A DNA stretch of 40,010 bases from positions 1 through 40,010 of the forward strand of contig ONSL01000016.1 of NCBI GenBank assembly GCA_900320505.1, given 5' to 3'. Positions 22,476 to 30,353 of the stretch are shown here, one piece after another. The notes beneath the pieces were generated by a model. That model did no database searches. It saw nothing but the letters and a program-made list of their open reading frames with translations, and was not told where the DNA came from. Numbering within the stretch: the first letter of the stretch is position 1; every line of letters starts with the position of its first letter. This DNA comes from an uncultured Eubacteriales bacterium (GTDB taxonomy: Bacteria; Bacillota_I; Bacilli_A; RF39; UBA660). The translations under genes were made by a program, and so were the position numbers.

Positions 22476-23657
22476 ATGTTTTCACTTAGTTGGTTTACAA
22501 CTGTACCTGGTATATTAATTACAGTTGGTGTTATACTACTTTTAGTAGCATTAGTAATATTTATAATTACAAGTTTAAAAGATAAAAAAAGAGAAAAGAG
22601 TGCTCCAGTTAAAAAAGAAAAGACAGATCCTGCAAAGGTTGAAACAACAGAAATACCTGTTCAACCTACACAAATTGCAAGTGTTGAAGTACCGGGCACA
22701 AACGTATATAGCGGAGTACCTGGAAGCGTTAGTGAAACATCGGTTCCAAACGTAGAAACAGCTACATCAACTCCAGCAGTAACAGCATCAGTTCCTGTAC
22801 AAAATGTAACAGAAGAGGTAACTCCAATTCTTGTAACAGATGTTCCAGCAGCTCCATATACTGCAACAGCAACTACTCCTGTAGAAGCAGTTCCAGTTGA
22901 GATGACAACACCTGTTGAAAATGTTTATACAGCATCAAATAATACTGTACCTACAGAACCAGCTATTCAAGATGCTTCAGTAGCACCTACACAAGTAGAA
23001 CAAGTTCAACCTGAACCTGAGATGCCAACTATGCCAGTAGAACCTACAATACCTACTGTAAGTGAGACGGCATCTCCAATTCCATCAGTAGAACAAGTAG
23101 TTCCTGAAATGCAAGATGTATCTGCACCAACAATTAGTACAAATGATGTTGCTCCAGCAGTCACAGAAGTACAACCTGCAACTTCTGAAGTTCCAGTAAC
23201 ACCAGTAGTTGAGCCAGCAATTGAACCTCAAACTCCAGCAGTAGAGCAACCTGCTCCAGTATCAACTCCTGCAGTTGAAGCTCCAGCAGAACCACAGATA
23301 TATGGTGGTGCAAATCCTGCTGTAACAGAGATTCCTGCCGCACAACCTGTACAACATGAAATATATGGTGGTGCAAATCCACTTGAAAGTACACAAAATA
23401 TTCCAATAAGTGAGATTGCAACTGGACAAGTTCCAAATGTAACACCAGCTGACGTAAATTCAAACGTTAGTGCGGTAAATGTAACACCTGAACAAACATT
23501 AGAAGTACCAAGTGTTGAAACTCAAACAGTACAACAACCTGTAGCACCAACAGTTCAAACACCAACTGAGCCAGTAGTAAATCAAACTGCAAATTCAAAT
23601 CCAAATGGCTTAACAAGCATTGATTCAATTACAATGCCTAATATAAATCAGCAATAA
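22476..23657 (+). CDS. Membrane-anchored Pro/Val/Thr-rich low-complexity protein
   Basis: The 393-residue protein has ribosome site GGGAGAAG before ATG 22476. A single membrane helix (about residues 10-32, ILITVGVILLLVALVIFIIT) is followed by a basic stop-transfer stretch (SLKDKKREKS), which suggests that the long tail faces the cytoplasm. The remaining ~350 residues are a disordered-looking tail of Pro, Val, Thr, Glu and Ala with almost no aromatic residues, except two copies of IYGGANP (near 275 and 295). No enzyme domain is visible. It could be a membrane tether or scaffold with IYGGANP as a binding motif (inference). It stands alone between two terminators. Confidence 0.75.
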   Translation: MFSLSWFTTVPGILITVGVILLLVALVIFIITSLKDKKREKSAPVKKEKTDPAKVETTEIPVQPTQIASVEVPGTNVYSGVPGSVSETSVPNVETATSTPAVTASVPVQNVTEEVTPILVTDVPAAPYTATATTPVEAVPVEMTTPVENVYTASNNTVPTEPAIQDASVAPTQVEQVQPEPEMPTMPVEPTIPTVSETASPIPSVEQVVPEMQDVSAPTISTNDVAPAVTEVQPATSEVPVTPVVEPAIEPQTPAVEQPAPVSTPAVEAPAEPQIYGGANPAVTEIPAAQPVQHEIYGGANPLESTQNIPISEIATGQVPNVTPADVNSNVSAVNVTPEQTLEVPSVETQTVQQPVAPTVQTPTEPVVNQTANSNPNGLTSIDSITMPNINQQ

Positions 23658-23684
23658 AAAATAAGCACTAAAGCTTATTTTTTT
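23657..23684. terminator. Bidirectional terminator between the Pro-rich gene and spoVS
   Basis: AAATAAGC (23659-23666) and GCTTATTT (23673-23680) with A-run and T-run flanks serve both converging genes. Confidence 0.75.
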
Positions 23685-23935
23685 GTTACAAGTAATTTAA
23701 TAGCAGTTTTTTCTTGATCTTCTATCTTTATATCAACAAAAGAAGGACAAACTACAAGATCAATGCCAGATGGAGCAAGATATCCTTTTGCAATAATTAC
23801 TGCTTTAATACCTTGATTTAAAGCTCCAGCACCAACCGCTTGCATTTCAACAGTATCTTCTTTTCTAATGATGTTTGAAAGTGCACCAGCTAGTTTTTGA
23901 GCTTTTGATTTAGATGAAATTTTTAATATTTCCAC
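23675..23935 (-). CDS. spoVS: Stage V sporulation protein S
   Basis: The start chosen is GTG at 23935, which has AAAGGA about 9 bases upstream and gives 86 residues, the length of Bacillus SpoVS. A longer frame to ATG 23968 adds 11 residues and has no ribosome site. EILKISSKSKAQKLAGALSN, VEMQAVGAGALNQGIKAVII, YLAPSGIDLVVCPSFVDI and EKTAIKLLV match the Alba-like SpoVS fold over its entire length. SpoVS acts in spore coat assembly and septation in Bacillus and is also widespread as a small nucleic-acid-binding-like protein, so alone it does not prove sporulation. It is one of only two minus-strand genes in the window. Confidence 0.93.
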   Translation of the reverse strand: MEILKISSKSKAQKLAGALSNIIRKEDTVEMQAVGAGALNQGIKAVIIAKGYLAPSGIDLVVCPSFVDIKIEDQEKTAIKLLVTKK

Positions 23936-23986
23936 TTTCTCATATCCTTTCTTATTAAATTTATTCATAAACTATTAAATTTATAC

Positions 23987-24015
23987 TTGTAAAATTGTGA
24001 AAAAAACTTTATACT
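23987..24015 (+). promoter_or_regulatory. Promoter of the T-box / serS transcript
   Basis: TTGTAA (23987-23992), a 17-base spacer and TATACT (24010-24015), just upstream of the T-box leader. Confidence 0.6.
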
Positions 24016-24021
24016 TAAATA

Positions 24022-24212
24022 AAGTCGATGACTAGATTATGAAATAACGATTCTATTAAAGAGAGACTATGTTAGGTGTAAATAGTTATAGATAATTATT
24101 TTATTCTGATCTACGAGATGGCATATGCCCGGCATTAGGTCGTTAAAAATAAGAGTATAAAAGGATGGTACCGTGCAATTATGCACTCCTTGGTGCTTTC
24201 CTTTTTATTGTT
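24022..24212 (+). ncRNA. T-box leader (tRNA-Ser-responsive, inferred)
   Basis: AGGATGGTACCGTG (24162-24175) matches the conserved T-box sequence whose UGGN bulge pairs with the uncharged tRNA acceptor end. The competing terminator is AAAGGATGGTACC with GGTGCTTTCCTTT (to about 24205) enclosing GTGCA-ATTA-TGCAC, followed by T. Upstream, an ACTAT/ATAGT hairpin and an AGAGAG stretch fit stem I. A UCU at 24105-24107 is a possible serine specifier but I could not fold stem I with certainty. By family knowledge, uncharged tRNA-Ser would allow read-through into the DUF1653 gene and serS. Confidence 0.85.
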
Positions 24213-24224
24213 TGGAGGTGTTTT

Positions 24225-24464
24225 ATGAGAGAGTTAAAAATTAACCATATATACAAGCATTTTAAAGGAAACTTATATTTGGTTATAGACACTGCATACC
24301 ACTCGGAAACCGGAGAAGAAATGGTAGTTTATAGGGCATTATATGGTGATAATAAATTATATGTAAGACCAAAAGATATGTTCTTAAGCAAAGTAGATAA
24401 AGAAAAATATCCACATGCTAAACAAGAATATAGATTTGAAGAAGTAGAAATAGACAAAAAATAG
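24225..24464 (+). CDS. DUF1653 family protein
   Basis: The 79-residue protein starts at ATG 24225 after TGGAGGTG; a longer frame would run into the T-box terminator and is rejected. [50 protein letters not shown] and a C-terminal YRFEEVE are the DUF1653 pattern (short beta-rich protein of unknown function). It lies between the T-box and serS, 12 bases from serS, so it is under the same serine-tRNA control. Confidence 0.85.
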   Translation: MRELKINHIYKHFKGNLYLVIDTAYHSETGEEMVVYRALYGDNKLYVRPKDMFLSKVDKEKYPHAKQEYRFEEVEIDKK

Positions 24465-24476
24465 GAGGAAATAAAA

Positions 24477-25760
24477 ATGATAGACATAAAATTAATAAGA
24501 GAAAATGAAGATTTAGTAAAGGAAAATATTAAGAAAAAATTTCAAGATGAAAAATTACCACTTGTTGATGAAGTAAAAGAATTAGATGAAAAAACACGTA
24601 AAGTAAAAGCTGAAGGCGATGAGTTAAGAAGCAAAAAGAAAAATATTTCAAGTGAAATAGGAAAATTAATGCAACAAGGAAAAAAGGATGAAGCAGAAAA
24701 AGTAAAAAAAGAAGTTGGAGAACTTTCTAAAAAAATAGAAGAATTAGAAAAAGAAGAAGACAAATATAACAAAAGAATAACGGAAATAATGATGGTTATA
24801 CCAAACATAATGGATCCATCAGTTCCAATAGGAGAAGATGATAGTCATAATGTTGAAATAGAACGTTTTGGAGATCCATATGTTCCACCATATGAAATAC
24901 CATATCATGCAGATATAATTGAAAACCTAAATGGAATGGATAAGGAGTCAGCTGGAAGAACAAGTGGAGAAGGTTTCTATTACCTATTAGGAGATATCGC
25001 TCGCCTTCATGAAGCAATGCTTGCATATGCAAGAGACTTTATGATTGATAAAGGATTTACATACGCAATACCTCCATTTATGATACATGGAGATGTTGTA
25101 AAAGGAGTTATGTCATTCCCAGAAATGCAAGAAATGATGTATAAAATTGAAGGAGAAGATCTTTACTTAATAGGTACATCAGAACATTCAATGATAGGTA
25201 AATTTAAAGGTCAAATAGTAAAAGAAGAGGACCTTCCAATCACAATGACAAGCTATTCACCATGCTTTAGAAAAGAAGGTGGATCACATGGACTTGAAGA
25301 AAGAGGACTATATAGAGTACATCAGTTTGAAAAACAAGAAATGATAGTACTTTGTAAGAAAGAAGAGAGAATGGAATGGTATAACAAGATGTGGAAATAT
25401 ACTGTTGAATTCTTTAGAAGTCTAGATGTACCAGTAAGAACACTTGAATGCTGCTCTGGAGATTTAGCAGACTTAAAAGTAAAATCATGTGATGTAGAAG
25501 CATGGAGTCCAAGACAAAAGAAATATTTTGAAGTTGGATCTTGTTCAACACTAGGCGATGCACAAGCAAGAAGATTAGGAATAAGAACAAAAGGAAAAGA
25601 CGGAACATACTATGTTGATACATTAAATAATACAGTAGTTGCAAGTCCAAGAGGATTAATCGCTGTAGTTGAAAATAACTATCAAGAAGACGGAAGCATA
25701 AAAGTACCAAAAGCATTACAACCATATATGGGTGGAATGACAGTTATTAAGAAAAAGTAA
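24477..25760 (+). CDS. serS: Serine--tRNA ligase
   Basis: The 427-residue class II aminoacyl-tRNA synthetase has ribosome site TAGGAGG before ATG 24477. The N-terminal tRNA-binding coiled coil spans ~30-100 (charged Lys/Glu helices). Motif 2 is in YSPCFRKEGGSHGLEERGLY, and motif 3 in the TLNNTVVASPRGLIAVVENN segment; TSEHSMIG lies in the serine-binding site. It charges tRNA-Ser in the cytoplasm. Length and motifs are complete. It is controlled by the upstream T-box. Confidence 0.98.
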   Translation: MIDIKLIRENEDLVKENIKKKFQDEKLPLVDEVKELDEKTRKVKAEGDELRSKKKNISSEIGKLMQQGKKDEAEKVKKEVGELSKKIEELEKEEDKYNKRITEIMMVIPNIMDPSVPIGEDDSHNVEIERFGDPYVPPYEIPYHADIIENLNGMDKESAGRTSGEGFYYLLGDIARLHEAMLAYARDFMIDKGFTYAIPPFMIHGDVVKGVMSFPEMQEMMYKIEGEDLYLIGTSEHSMIGKFKGQIVKEEDLPITMTSYSPCFRKEGGSHGLEERGLYRVHQFEKQEMIVLCKKEERMEWYNKMWKYTVEFFRSLDVPVRTLECCSGDLADLKVKSCDVEAWSPRQKKYFEVGSCSTLGDAQARRLGIRTKGKDGTYYVDTLNNTVVASPRGLIAVVENNYQEDGSIKVPKALQPYMGGMTVIKKK

Positions 25761-25761
25761 A

Positions 25762-26081
25762 ATTAAATATTTAATATTAGATTTTGGCAAAGTACTTGCA
25801 TATCCTCCAACAGTTTATAGCAAATAACTAGAGAGTTTCAAAAAGATGTTGATGATAAAAAACTAAATAAGAAAGAGGCATATCGTCTTGCAAAAGAAAG
25901 CTATTATATGATTGACACAAAAAAAATTGAAATAAAAGGTAATGCAATATTTATTGATGACAATGAAAAACTTTTAAAAATAGCAGAAGAAAAAGGATTA
26001 AATTCAACTCTCACGGATAGAGAAGGTAAAACAAAAGATTCTAAATATAGAATAATAAATTCATTAAAAGAAATAGACTAG
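25762..26081 (+). pseudogene. Remnant of a HAD-type hydrolase gene
   Basis: There is no intact gene after serS, but two fragments in different frames look like one HAD-superfamily protein. The first, from 25762, reads IKYLILDFGKVLAYPPTVYSK then stop; the ILDFGKVLAYP part resembles the N-terminal HAD motif I with the nucleophilic Asp. The second, from 25830, reads REFQKDVDDKKLNKKEAYRLAKE and later IKGNAIFIDDNEKLLKIAEE, a HAD motif IV-like FIDD, ending at 26081. The middle is deleted and the frame shifted, and no start codon or ribosome site remains. Confidence 0.7.
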
Positions 26082-26100
26082 GAGTTATTCCTAGTCTTAT
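26075..26100. terminator. Bidirectional terminator
   Basis: AGACTAGGA (26075-26083) and TCCTAGTCT (26089-26097) form a perfect 9-bp stem with a 5-base loop; T-rich on the + side, A-rich before it for the minus gene ending at 26078. Confidence 0.6.
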
Positions 26101-26920
26101 TTTTAACCTTATTTTTAATTTTCTTTTCACTATCTAAAACATTTTTGGCATAATCTAAAGCAATAGTACTATGAGAAGATAAATAATTATCATATAAATA
26201 CTCATAAACAGAATTAAAATCATTCTTGTTCATAAGATCAAGTCCAATCTTTAAATCATTTAAAGAAAGTAGAACATCTCTTTGCATCTCTTTATCTTCT
26301 TTTAAAGATTTATCATCGACAAATACAACAACAATTAAATTATCATTTATAAGGAAAGATATTCTATCCTTAAGAACAGATATAATATCACCTCTGTTAT
26401 AACCATTAAGCTTCAACTCTGTTATCTTGCTAGCATCACTAATAGGTTCTAACAAAATAGCTTTATATAAATTTTTATATTTAGAAGAAATAAGTAATTC
26501 TTTGATTTCAGAATCTTTCTCATTATCTATAAGATCATTAATACCATAAATTCTTCTTTTATCAATCTCTTCACCAAGCCTAATATCAATATTATCGAAA
26601 TAATCATCATCATCTCTAACATTACTTGCATGATCTAAAATCCTTTTGAAGACTTTATTTCTGATTCTCTTGCCAATTAGATAAGCATCATCTTCATGTC
26701 TAATTAAATTATCCATAAAGTCTAAACAACCGATGGTAACATTTTTAAGTTCGTTATCTTCTTCTACTTCAAGCTCTGAAATAAGCTTTGCAATATCGTC
26801 ATATTCATGACTTTCAAGCTTTCCAGAAATCTCAAGACCCATAAGCTTTTTATAAAGTGCCAGAATACGTCTTTCAATCTTTACTAAACTATCTATTTGC
26901 ATTTCATCTTTTATTTTCAT
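26078..26920 (-). CDS. Hypothetical acidic helical protein
   Basis: The start is set at the ATG at 26920 (MKIKDEMQID), giving 280 residues. The in-frame ATG at 26935 is only a few bases from the predicted transcription start and has no ribosome site. The sequence is rich in Asp, Lys, Leu and Ile, mostly helical by composition, with an acidic patch (VRDDDDYFDNIDI) near residue 120, a short hydrophobic strand (NLIVVVFVDD) near 210 and a very basic end (KKIKNKVKNKTRNNS). There is no signal peptide or membrane helix. I do not recognise a family. It is divergent from the ankyrin-like gene with overlapping promoters. Confidence 0.65.
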   Translation of the reverse strand: MKIKDEMQIDSLVKIERRILALYKKLMGLEISGKLESHEYDDIAKLISELEVEEDNELKNVTIGCLDFMDNLIRHEDDAYLIGKRIRNKVFKRILDHASNVRDDDDYFDNIDIRLGEEIDKRRIYGINDLIDNEKDSEIKELLISSKYKNLYKAILLEPISDASKITELKLNGYNRGDIISVLKDRISFLINDNLIVVVFVDDKSLKEDKEMQRDVLLSLNDLKIGLDLMNKNDFNSVYEYLYDNYLSSHSTIALDYAKNVLDSEKKIKNKVKNKTRNNS

Positions 26921-26943
26921 ATACCATCGCCCCATTAAAACTT

Positions 26944-26972
26944 ATTATAAACACGTTCCATAAATTTGACAA
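26944..26972 (-). promoter_or_regulatory. Promoter of the minus-strand hypothetical gene
   Basis: On the minus strand: TTGTCA (26972-26967), a 17-base spacer and TATAAT (26949-26944). Its -35 overlaps that of the divergent + promoter. Confidence 0.7.
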
Positions 26973-26994
26973 GACTATTTTTATTTTATATAAT
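26966..26994 (+). promoter_or_regulatory. Consensus promoter of the ankyrin-like gene
   Basis: A perfect TTGACA (26966-26971), 17-base spacer and perfect TATAAT (26989-26994). Confidence 0.8.
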
Positions 26995-27021
26995 GAAGAG
27001 GTCGCGTAAAAGAGGTGTAGT

Positions 27022-27693
27022 ATGATATTTTACAATGAAAAACAAGCTGAAGAAGAGACGTTAAAGGATAATACACTTGTATTTGAACTAATAAATTCTG
27101 GCTATTTAGATGTTGTAGATAAAGTTCTAAAAAATAAAAAATTTAATATAAACGTAAAAGACAAAAATGGAAATAATCCAGTGATGAGTTTAGTACTTCA
27201 TGGAAATGCAGATGTTGCATATAACCACTTGCTAAATAAAAAATTAGACGTAAATGCACAAAACAAAAGTGGAAATACACTTGCTCATTTAATAACATCA
27301 ATGAACTATATTAAACTTATGGATAGATTAAAAAGAAGAAAAGATCTTCATCCAAATACACTTAATAATAACAATGAAACAATACTTGATAAATGTAGTA
27401 GCATATACTCATTGAAAACAATACTTTCAGATAAGAGATTTAATAATATAAATCTAATATCATTTAGAAATTTAATTGACAACTACATAGAAAATGAAAG
27501 CTATGGAAAAAAATCAAAAATAGAGAACTTCAACATAATAATAAGTAATCTATCATCAAAGAAATTTAACAGTACTAAAATGAATAGCTTGGTACTTGAA
27601 GTAAAAGAAAGTGCCGAAGATATAAAAGAAGAATTAGAAAAGGGAAAATGTACAAGTCTAGAAAATCTTTTGAGTAATTATCTATATCTATAG
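27022..27693 (+). CDS. Ankyrin-repeat-like cytoplasmic protein
   Basis: The 223-residue protein has ribosome site AGAGGTG before ATG 27022. From about residue 20 to 130 it has degenerate ankyrin units: INVKDKNGNNPVMSLVLHGN, LDVNAQNKSGNTLAHLITSM and LHPNTLNNNNETILDKC, each with the ~33-residue spacing and the D-x-x-G-x-T/N-x-x type turn. The last ~90 residues are helical and charged, without a recognisable domain. Ankyrin repeats generally bind proteins; the partner is unknown. Its promoter is one of the closest to consensus in the window. Confidence 0.75.
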   Translation: MIFYNEKQAEEETLKDNTLVFELINSGYLDVVDKVLKNKKFNINVKDKNGNNPVMSLVLHGNADVAYNHLLNKKLDVNAQNKSGNTLAHLITSMNYIKLMDRLKRRKDLHPNTLNNNNETILDKCSSIYSLKTILSDKRFNNINLISFRNLIDNYIENESYGKKSKIENFNIIISNLSSKKFNSTKMNSLVLEVKESAEDIKEELEKGKCTSLENLLSNYLYL

Positions 27694-27699
27694 TATAAT
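27670..27699 (+). promoter_or_regulatory. Promoter of the lipoprotein gene
   Basis: TTGAGT (27670-27675), an 18-base spacer and TATAAT (27694-27699), overlapping the end of the ankyrin-like gene. Confidence 0.55.
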
Positions 27700-27725
27700 A
27701 ATATATAGAATAGAGGAAGATAAAA

Positions 27726-28139
27726 ATGAAAAAGAAAATATTATTATTTATATTATTTATCAGCATATTTATAACAGGATGTGATAAGAAAGAAAGCCTT
27801 GTTTGTAAAAATGAAACAAGTGATACAGGATCTAAAACATCCCTAACACTAGAAATAAGATTCATAAATGGTAAGATAACATCAGTAAGTGAAGATGGTT
27901 TAGTAAAATTTGATAGTACATATAAAAAATACATAAAAAGCTACAAAGAAAGTCTAGATAGCATGTATGATGACGAAGATTTAAACTATACATCAAGCAC
28001 AAATAATGATGAAGTTAATTTTAAAGTAACAAATAAAGATAAAAAGATAGAAAAGATGCTTGATAAACTAAATATAAAGGATAAAGAGAAGAATAAGATA
28101 AGAAAAGAACTAGAAGAAAGAGGATATAGTTGTAAATAA
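27726..28139 (+). CDS. Small lipoprotein
   Basis: The 137-residue protein has ribosome site AGAGGAAG before ATG 27726. A classic lipoprotein signal peptide, MKKKILLFILFISIFITGC, ends in the lipobox ITGC with Cys19 as the likely lipidated residue. The mature part begins DKKESLVCKNE and ends RGYSCK, giving two further Cys that may form a disulfide. A long charged helix occupies the second half (KDKKIEKMLDKLNIKDKEK). It probably sits on the outer face of the membrane; the function is unknown. Confidence 0.8.
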   Translation: MKKKILLFILFISIFITGCDKKESLVCKNETSDTGSKTSLTLEIRFINGKITSVSEDGLVKFDSTYKKYIKSYKESLDSMYDDEDLNYTSSTNNDEVNFKVTNKDKKIEKMLDKLNIKDKEKNKIRKELEERGYSCK

Positions 28140-28141
28140 AT

Positions 28142-28561
28142 ATGGAAGACAAAATAGAAGACATTGCGGAACATGCATCAGATTGGTGGTATAGAAGAAT
28201 TTTGAAAATGAACATAAATTCTTCTTTTAGTGCAGAATCAACATATGAAAAATTAAAACATATAAAGAAAACATATAAAGTAATAGATGGTTATAAAAAC
28301 TTTAAAGAATTTTTAAAACTAAATATAATAACAGAATTATCTGGTGGAGAAAGTGTAACACTAGAAACTGAAGAAGAAGCAGTTGGAACACTAAAAGAAT
28401 ATGTAGATAGTGTATATATGAACTTTCGTCTTCCACATGACTCAATAATGCATATAACAGAAGATGGATTTACAGCAGTAGAACTTGGAAGTTTTAATAG
28501 AAAAGTAAAAACAAAGTACATACCACATGAAAACATTAACAAGTTAATGGTAAGGAAGTGA
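28142..28561 (+). CDS. Hypothetical protein upstream of miaB
   Basis: The 139-residue soluble protein begins three bases after the lipoprotein stop; its ribosome site is weak, so translation may be coupled. Features: an N-terminal EDIAEHASDWWYRRIL with two adjacent Trp, a central TYKVIDGYKNFKEFLKLNII, and FTAVELGSFNRKVKTKYIP near the end. There is no membrane segment. I do not recognise a family. It overlaps the region before miaB and is likely co-transcribed with it. Confidence 0.65.
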   Translation: MEDKIEDIAEHASDWWYRRILKMNINSSFSAESTYEKLKHIKKTYKVIDGYKNFKEFLKLNIITELSGGESVTLETEEEAVGTLKEYVDSVYMNFRLPHDSIMHITEDGFTAVELGSFNRKVKTKYIPHENINKLMVRK

Positions 28562-28566
28562 AAAAT

Positions 28567-29967
28567 ATGGAAGAACCAAATTATAAAGATGTATTTAAAA
28601 AAGATAAAATTTTAGTAGAAAAATTTAAATTAAATGACAATTACAAACTTAAATATAGTGGTAAAAAATACTTTCTAAAAACATATGGATGCCAGATGAA
28701 TGAACATGATAGTGAAAACATAAAGGCACTTTTAGAAGACATGGGATTTGAAAGCGTCGATGACTATGAAAAAGCAGATTTAGTACTTTTAAATACATGC
28801 TCTGTAAGAGAAAATGCACATAATAAAGCATTTGGAATGCTAGGAAGATTTAAACATCTAAAAGAAGAAAAGAAAGATTTGATAGTAGGACTTTGCGGAT
28901 GCATGGCACAAGAAGAAGGAGTAATAAAAGAAATAAGAGAAAAATACAAATTTGTAAACTTTGTATTTGGGACACATAACGTATATGAACTTCCTGAAAT
29001 AATAGATAAAGCAGTAATGGAAGGAAAACAAGAAATTGATGTAAAAAGCTTTGGAGATAGAATAATAGAAGATATACCAGTAAGAAGAGAAAACAGCTTT
29101 AAAGCATATGTAAACATAATATATGGATGCGATAAATTTTGTACATACTGTATAGTTCCATACACAAGAGGTAAAGAACATTCAAGAAGACGTGAAGATA
29201 TACTAAAAGAAATAAAAGCACTAAAAGAAGATGGATATAAAGAAGTAACATTACTTGGACAAAATGTAAATGCATATGGTCATGATTTGTATAATGACTA
29301 TACATTTGGAAATTTACTTGAAGATGTTGCAAAAGAGGGAATACCTAGAATTAGATTTACAACAAGTCATCCATGGAACTTTACAGATAAAATGATAGAT
29401 GTAATTGCAAAATACGAAAATATAATGCCTGCAATACACTTACCACTACAATCTGGTTCAGATAAAATACTAAAAAGTATGGGAAGACGTTATACAAAAG
29501 AAAGCTACTTAAAGCTATTTGATGAAATGAAAGAAAAAATACCAAACTGTCACATATCAACAGATATAATAGTAGGATTTCCAGGAGAAACAGAAGAAGA
29601 CTTTAATGAAACACTAGATGTTGTAAAACATTGTAAATATGATAATGCATACACATTTATATACTCTCCAAGAGAAAATACACCTGCCGCTAAATTTAAA
29701 GATCAGGTAGATGAAAGTGTAAAGGAACAACGACTTCAAAGGTTAAATAAATTAGTTAATAAATACTTTTTAGAAAATAACAAAAAATTAGAAGGAAAAG
29801 TACTAGAAGTATTAGTAGAAGGCAAAAATGAAAAACATGGATACTTTGGTTATAGCAAAGAAATGAAACTTGTAAACTTTACAGGCAAAGAGATAGAAAT
29901 AGGAAGTCTAGTAAATGTTGAAATAACTAAAGCAAAAACTTGGAGTTTAGATGGAAATGCTAAATAA
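28567..29967 (+). CDS. miaB: tRNA-2-methylthio-N6-dimethylallyladenosine synthase
   Basis: ATG 28567 is preferred to GTG 28558 because GGAAGTGA spaces properly only to the ATG; the product has 466 residues. The N-terminal UPF0004 domain has KTYGCQMNEHDSE, LLNTCSVRE and GLCGCMAQ, giving the three Cys of one Fe-S cluster. The radical-SAM motif is YGCDKFCTYCIVPYTRG (CxxxCxxC), followed by LGQNVNAYG and IHLPLQSGSDKIL. A C-terminal TRAM domain (LEVLVEGKNEKHGYFGYSKE) binds tRNA. MiaB adds a methylthio group to i6A37 of tRNAs reading UNN codons. The gene after it is ylbF/ymcA-like, as in Bacillus. Confidence 0.96.
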   Translation: MEEPNYKDVFKKDKILVEKFKLNDNYKLKYSGKKYFLKTYGCQMNEHDSENIKALLEDMGFESVDDYEKADLVLLNTCSVRENAHNKAFGMLGRFKHLKEEKKDLIVGLCGCMAQEEGVIKEIREKYKFVNFVFGTHNVYELPEIIDKAVMEGKQEIDVKSFGDRIIEDIPVRRENSFKAYVNIIYGCDKFCTYCIVPYTRGKEHSRRREDILKEIKALKEDGYKEVTLLGQNVNAYGHDLYNDYTFGNLLEDVAKEGIPRIRFTTSHPWNFTDKMIDVIAKYENIMPAIHLPLQSGSDKILKSMGRRYTKESYLKLFDEMKEKIPNCHISTDIIVGFPGETEEDFNETLDVVKHCKYDNAYTFIYSPRENTPAAKFKDQVDESVKEQRLQRLNKLVNKYFLENNKKLEGKVLEVLVEGKNEKHGYFGYSKEMKLVNFTGKEIEIGSLVNVEITKAKTWSLDGNAK

Positions 29968-30298
29968 AGAAGAAAAAGATAAATTAGATGAAATAGTAAA
30001 ATATATAACAGAATCATCTGACTACAAAAAGATGATAAAATACAAAGAAAAAGTAAGCGAAAATAAAGAACTTTTAGACTTAATAAATGAAGTAAAGTCT
30101 CTTCAAAAAAAATATATAAGAAGTAAAAAAGAAGAAAACATAAAAAAAGAACTTGATAGTAAAATCTCTCTTTTAGAAAAATATGATGAATTTGTTATAT
30201 ATAACTATTATCTTGATAAAGTAAATACAAATCTAGAATTAGTAAAAGAAAAAATAAATAACTATTTTGATAAACTATTTAATGAAGAACTAATTTAG
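29951..30298 (+). CDS. YlbF/YmcA family protein
   Basis: The 115-residue protein starts at ATG 29951, 17 bases before the miaB stop, with GGAG at 29942-29945. It is almost wholly helical and charged (YKKMIKYKEKVSENKELLDL, INEVKSLQKKYIRSKKEE, YYLDKVNTNLELVKEKINNYF), matching the YlbF/YmcA fold. In B. subtilis YlbF, YmcA and YaaT form a complex that acts with RNase Y on mRNA maturation and affects sporulation and biofilm, and ymcA follows miaB (ymcB) there. The position here argues for the YmcA branch, but sequence alone does not decide. Confidence 0.82.
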   Translation: MEMLNKEEKDKLDEIVKYITESSDYKKMIKYKEKVSENKELLDLINEVKSLQKKYIRSKKEENIKKELDSKISLLEKYDEFVIYNYYLDKVNTNLELVKEKINNYFDKLFNEELI

Positions 30299-30310
30299 TT
30301 CTTTTTTTGT
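30285..30310 (+). terminator. Terminator after ylbF/ymcA-like gene
   Basis: AAGAACT (30285-30291) and AGTTCTT (30297-30303) form a perfect stem followed by T; the gene's stop codon is within it. Confidence 0.75.
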
Positions 30311-30337
30311 TTATTTTTTTAATATTAAGCATAAATT
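30309..30337 (+). promoter_or_regulatory. Possible sigma-E-type promoter of cotE
   Basis: GTTTATT (30309-30315), a 14-base spacer and CATAAATT (30330-30337) loosely fit the sporulation sigma-E pattern (KMATATT, CATACAHT). No good sigma-A promoter lies between the terminator and cotE. Confidence 0.35.
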
Positions 30338-30353
30338 ATATAGAGGAGGAATT

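Noticed and set aside
23161-23463. Leu/Gln-rich minus frame opposite the Pro-rich gene
   Set aside because: Low-complexity shadow of the + strand repeats, without a start signal.
23675-23968. Longer spoVS starting at ATG 23968
   Set aside because: It lacks a ribosome site; GTG 23935 has one and restores the 86-residue family length.
24165-24224. N-terminal extension of the DUF1653 protein
   Set aside because: It would be encoded by the T-box terminator; ATG 24225 has a strong ribosome site.
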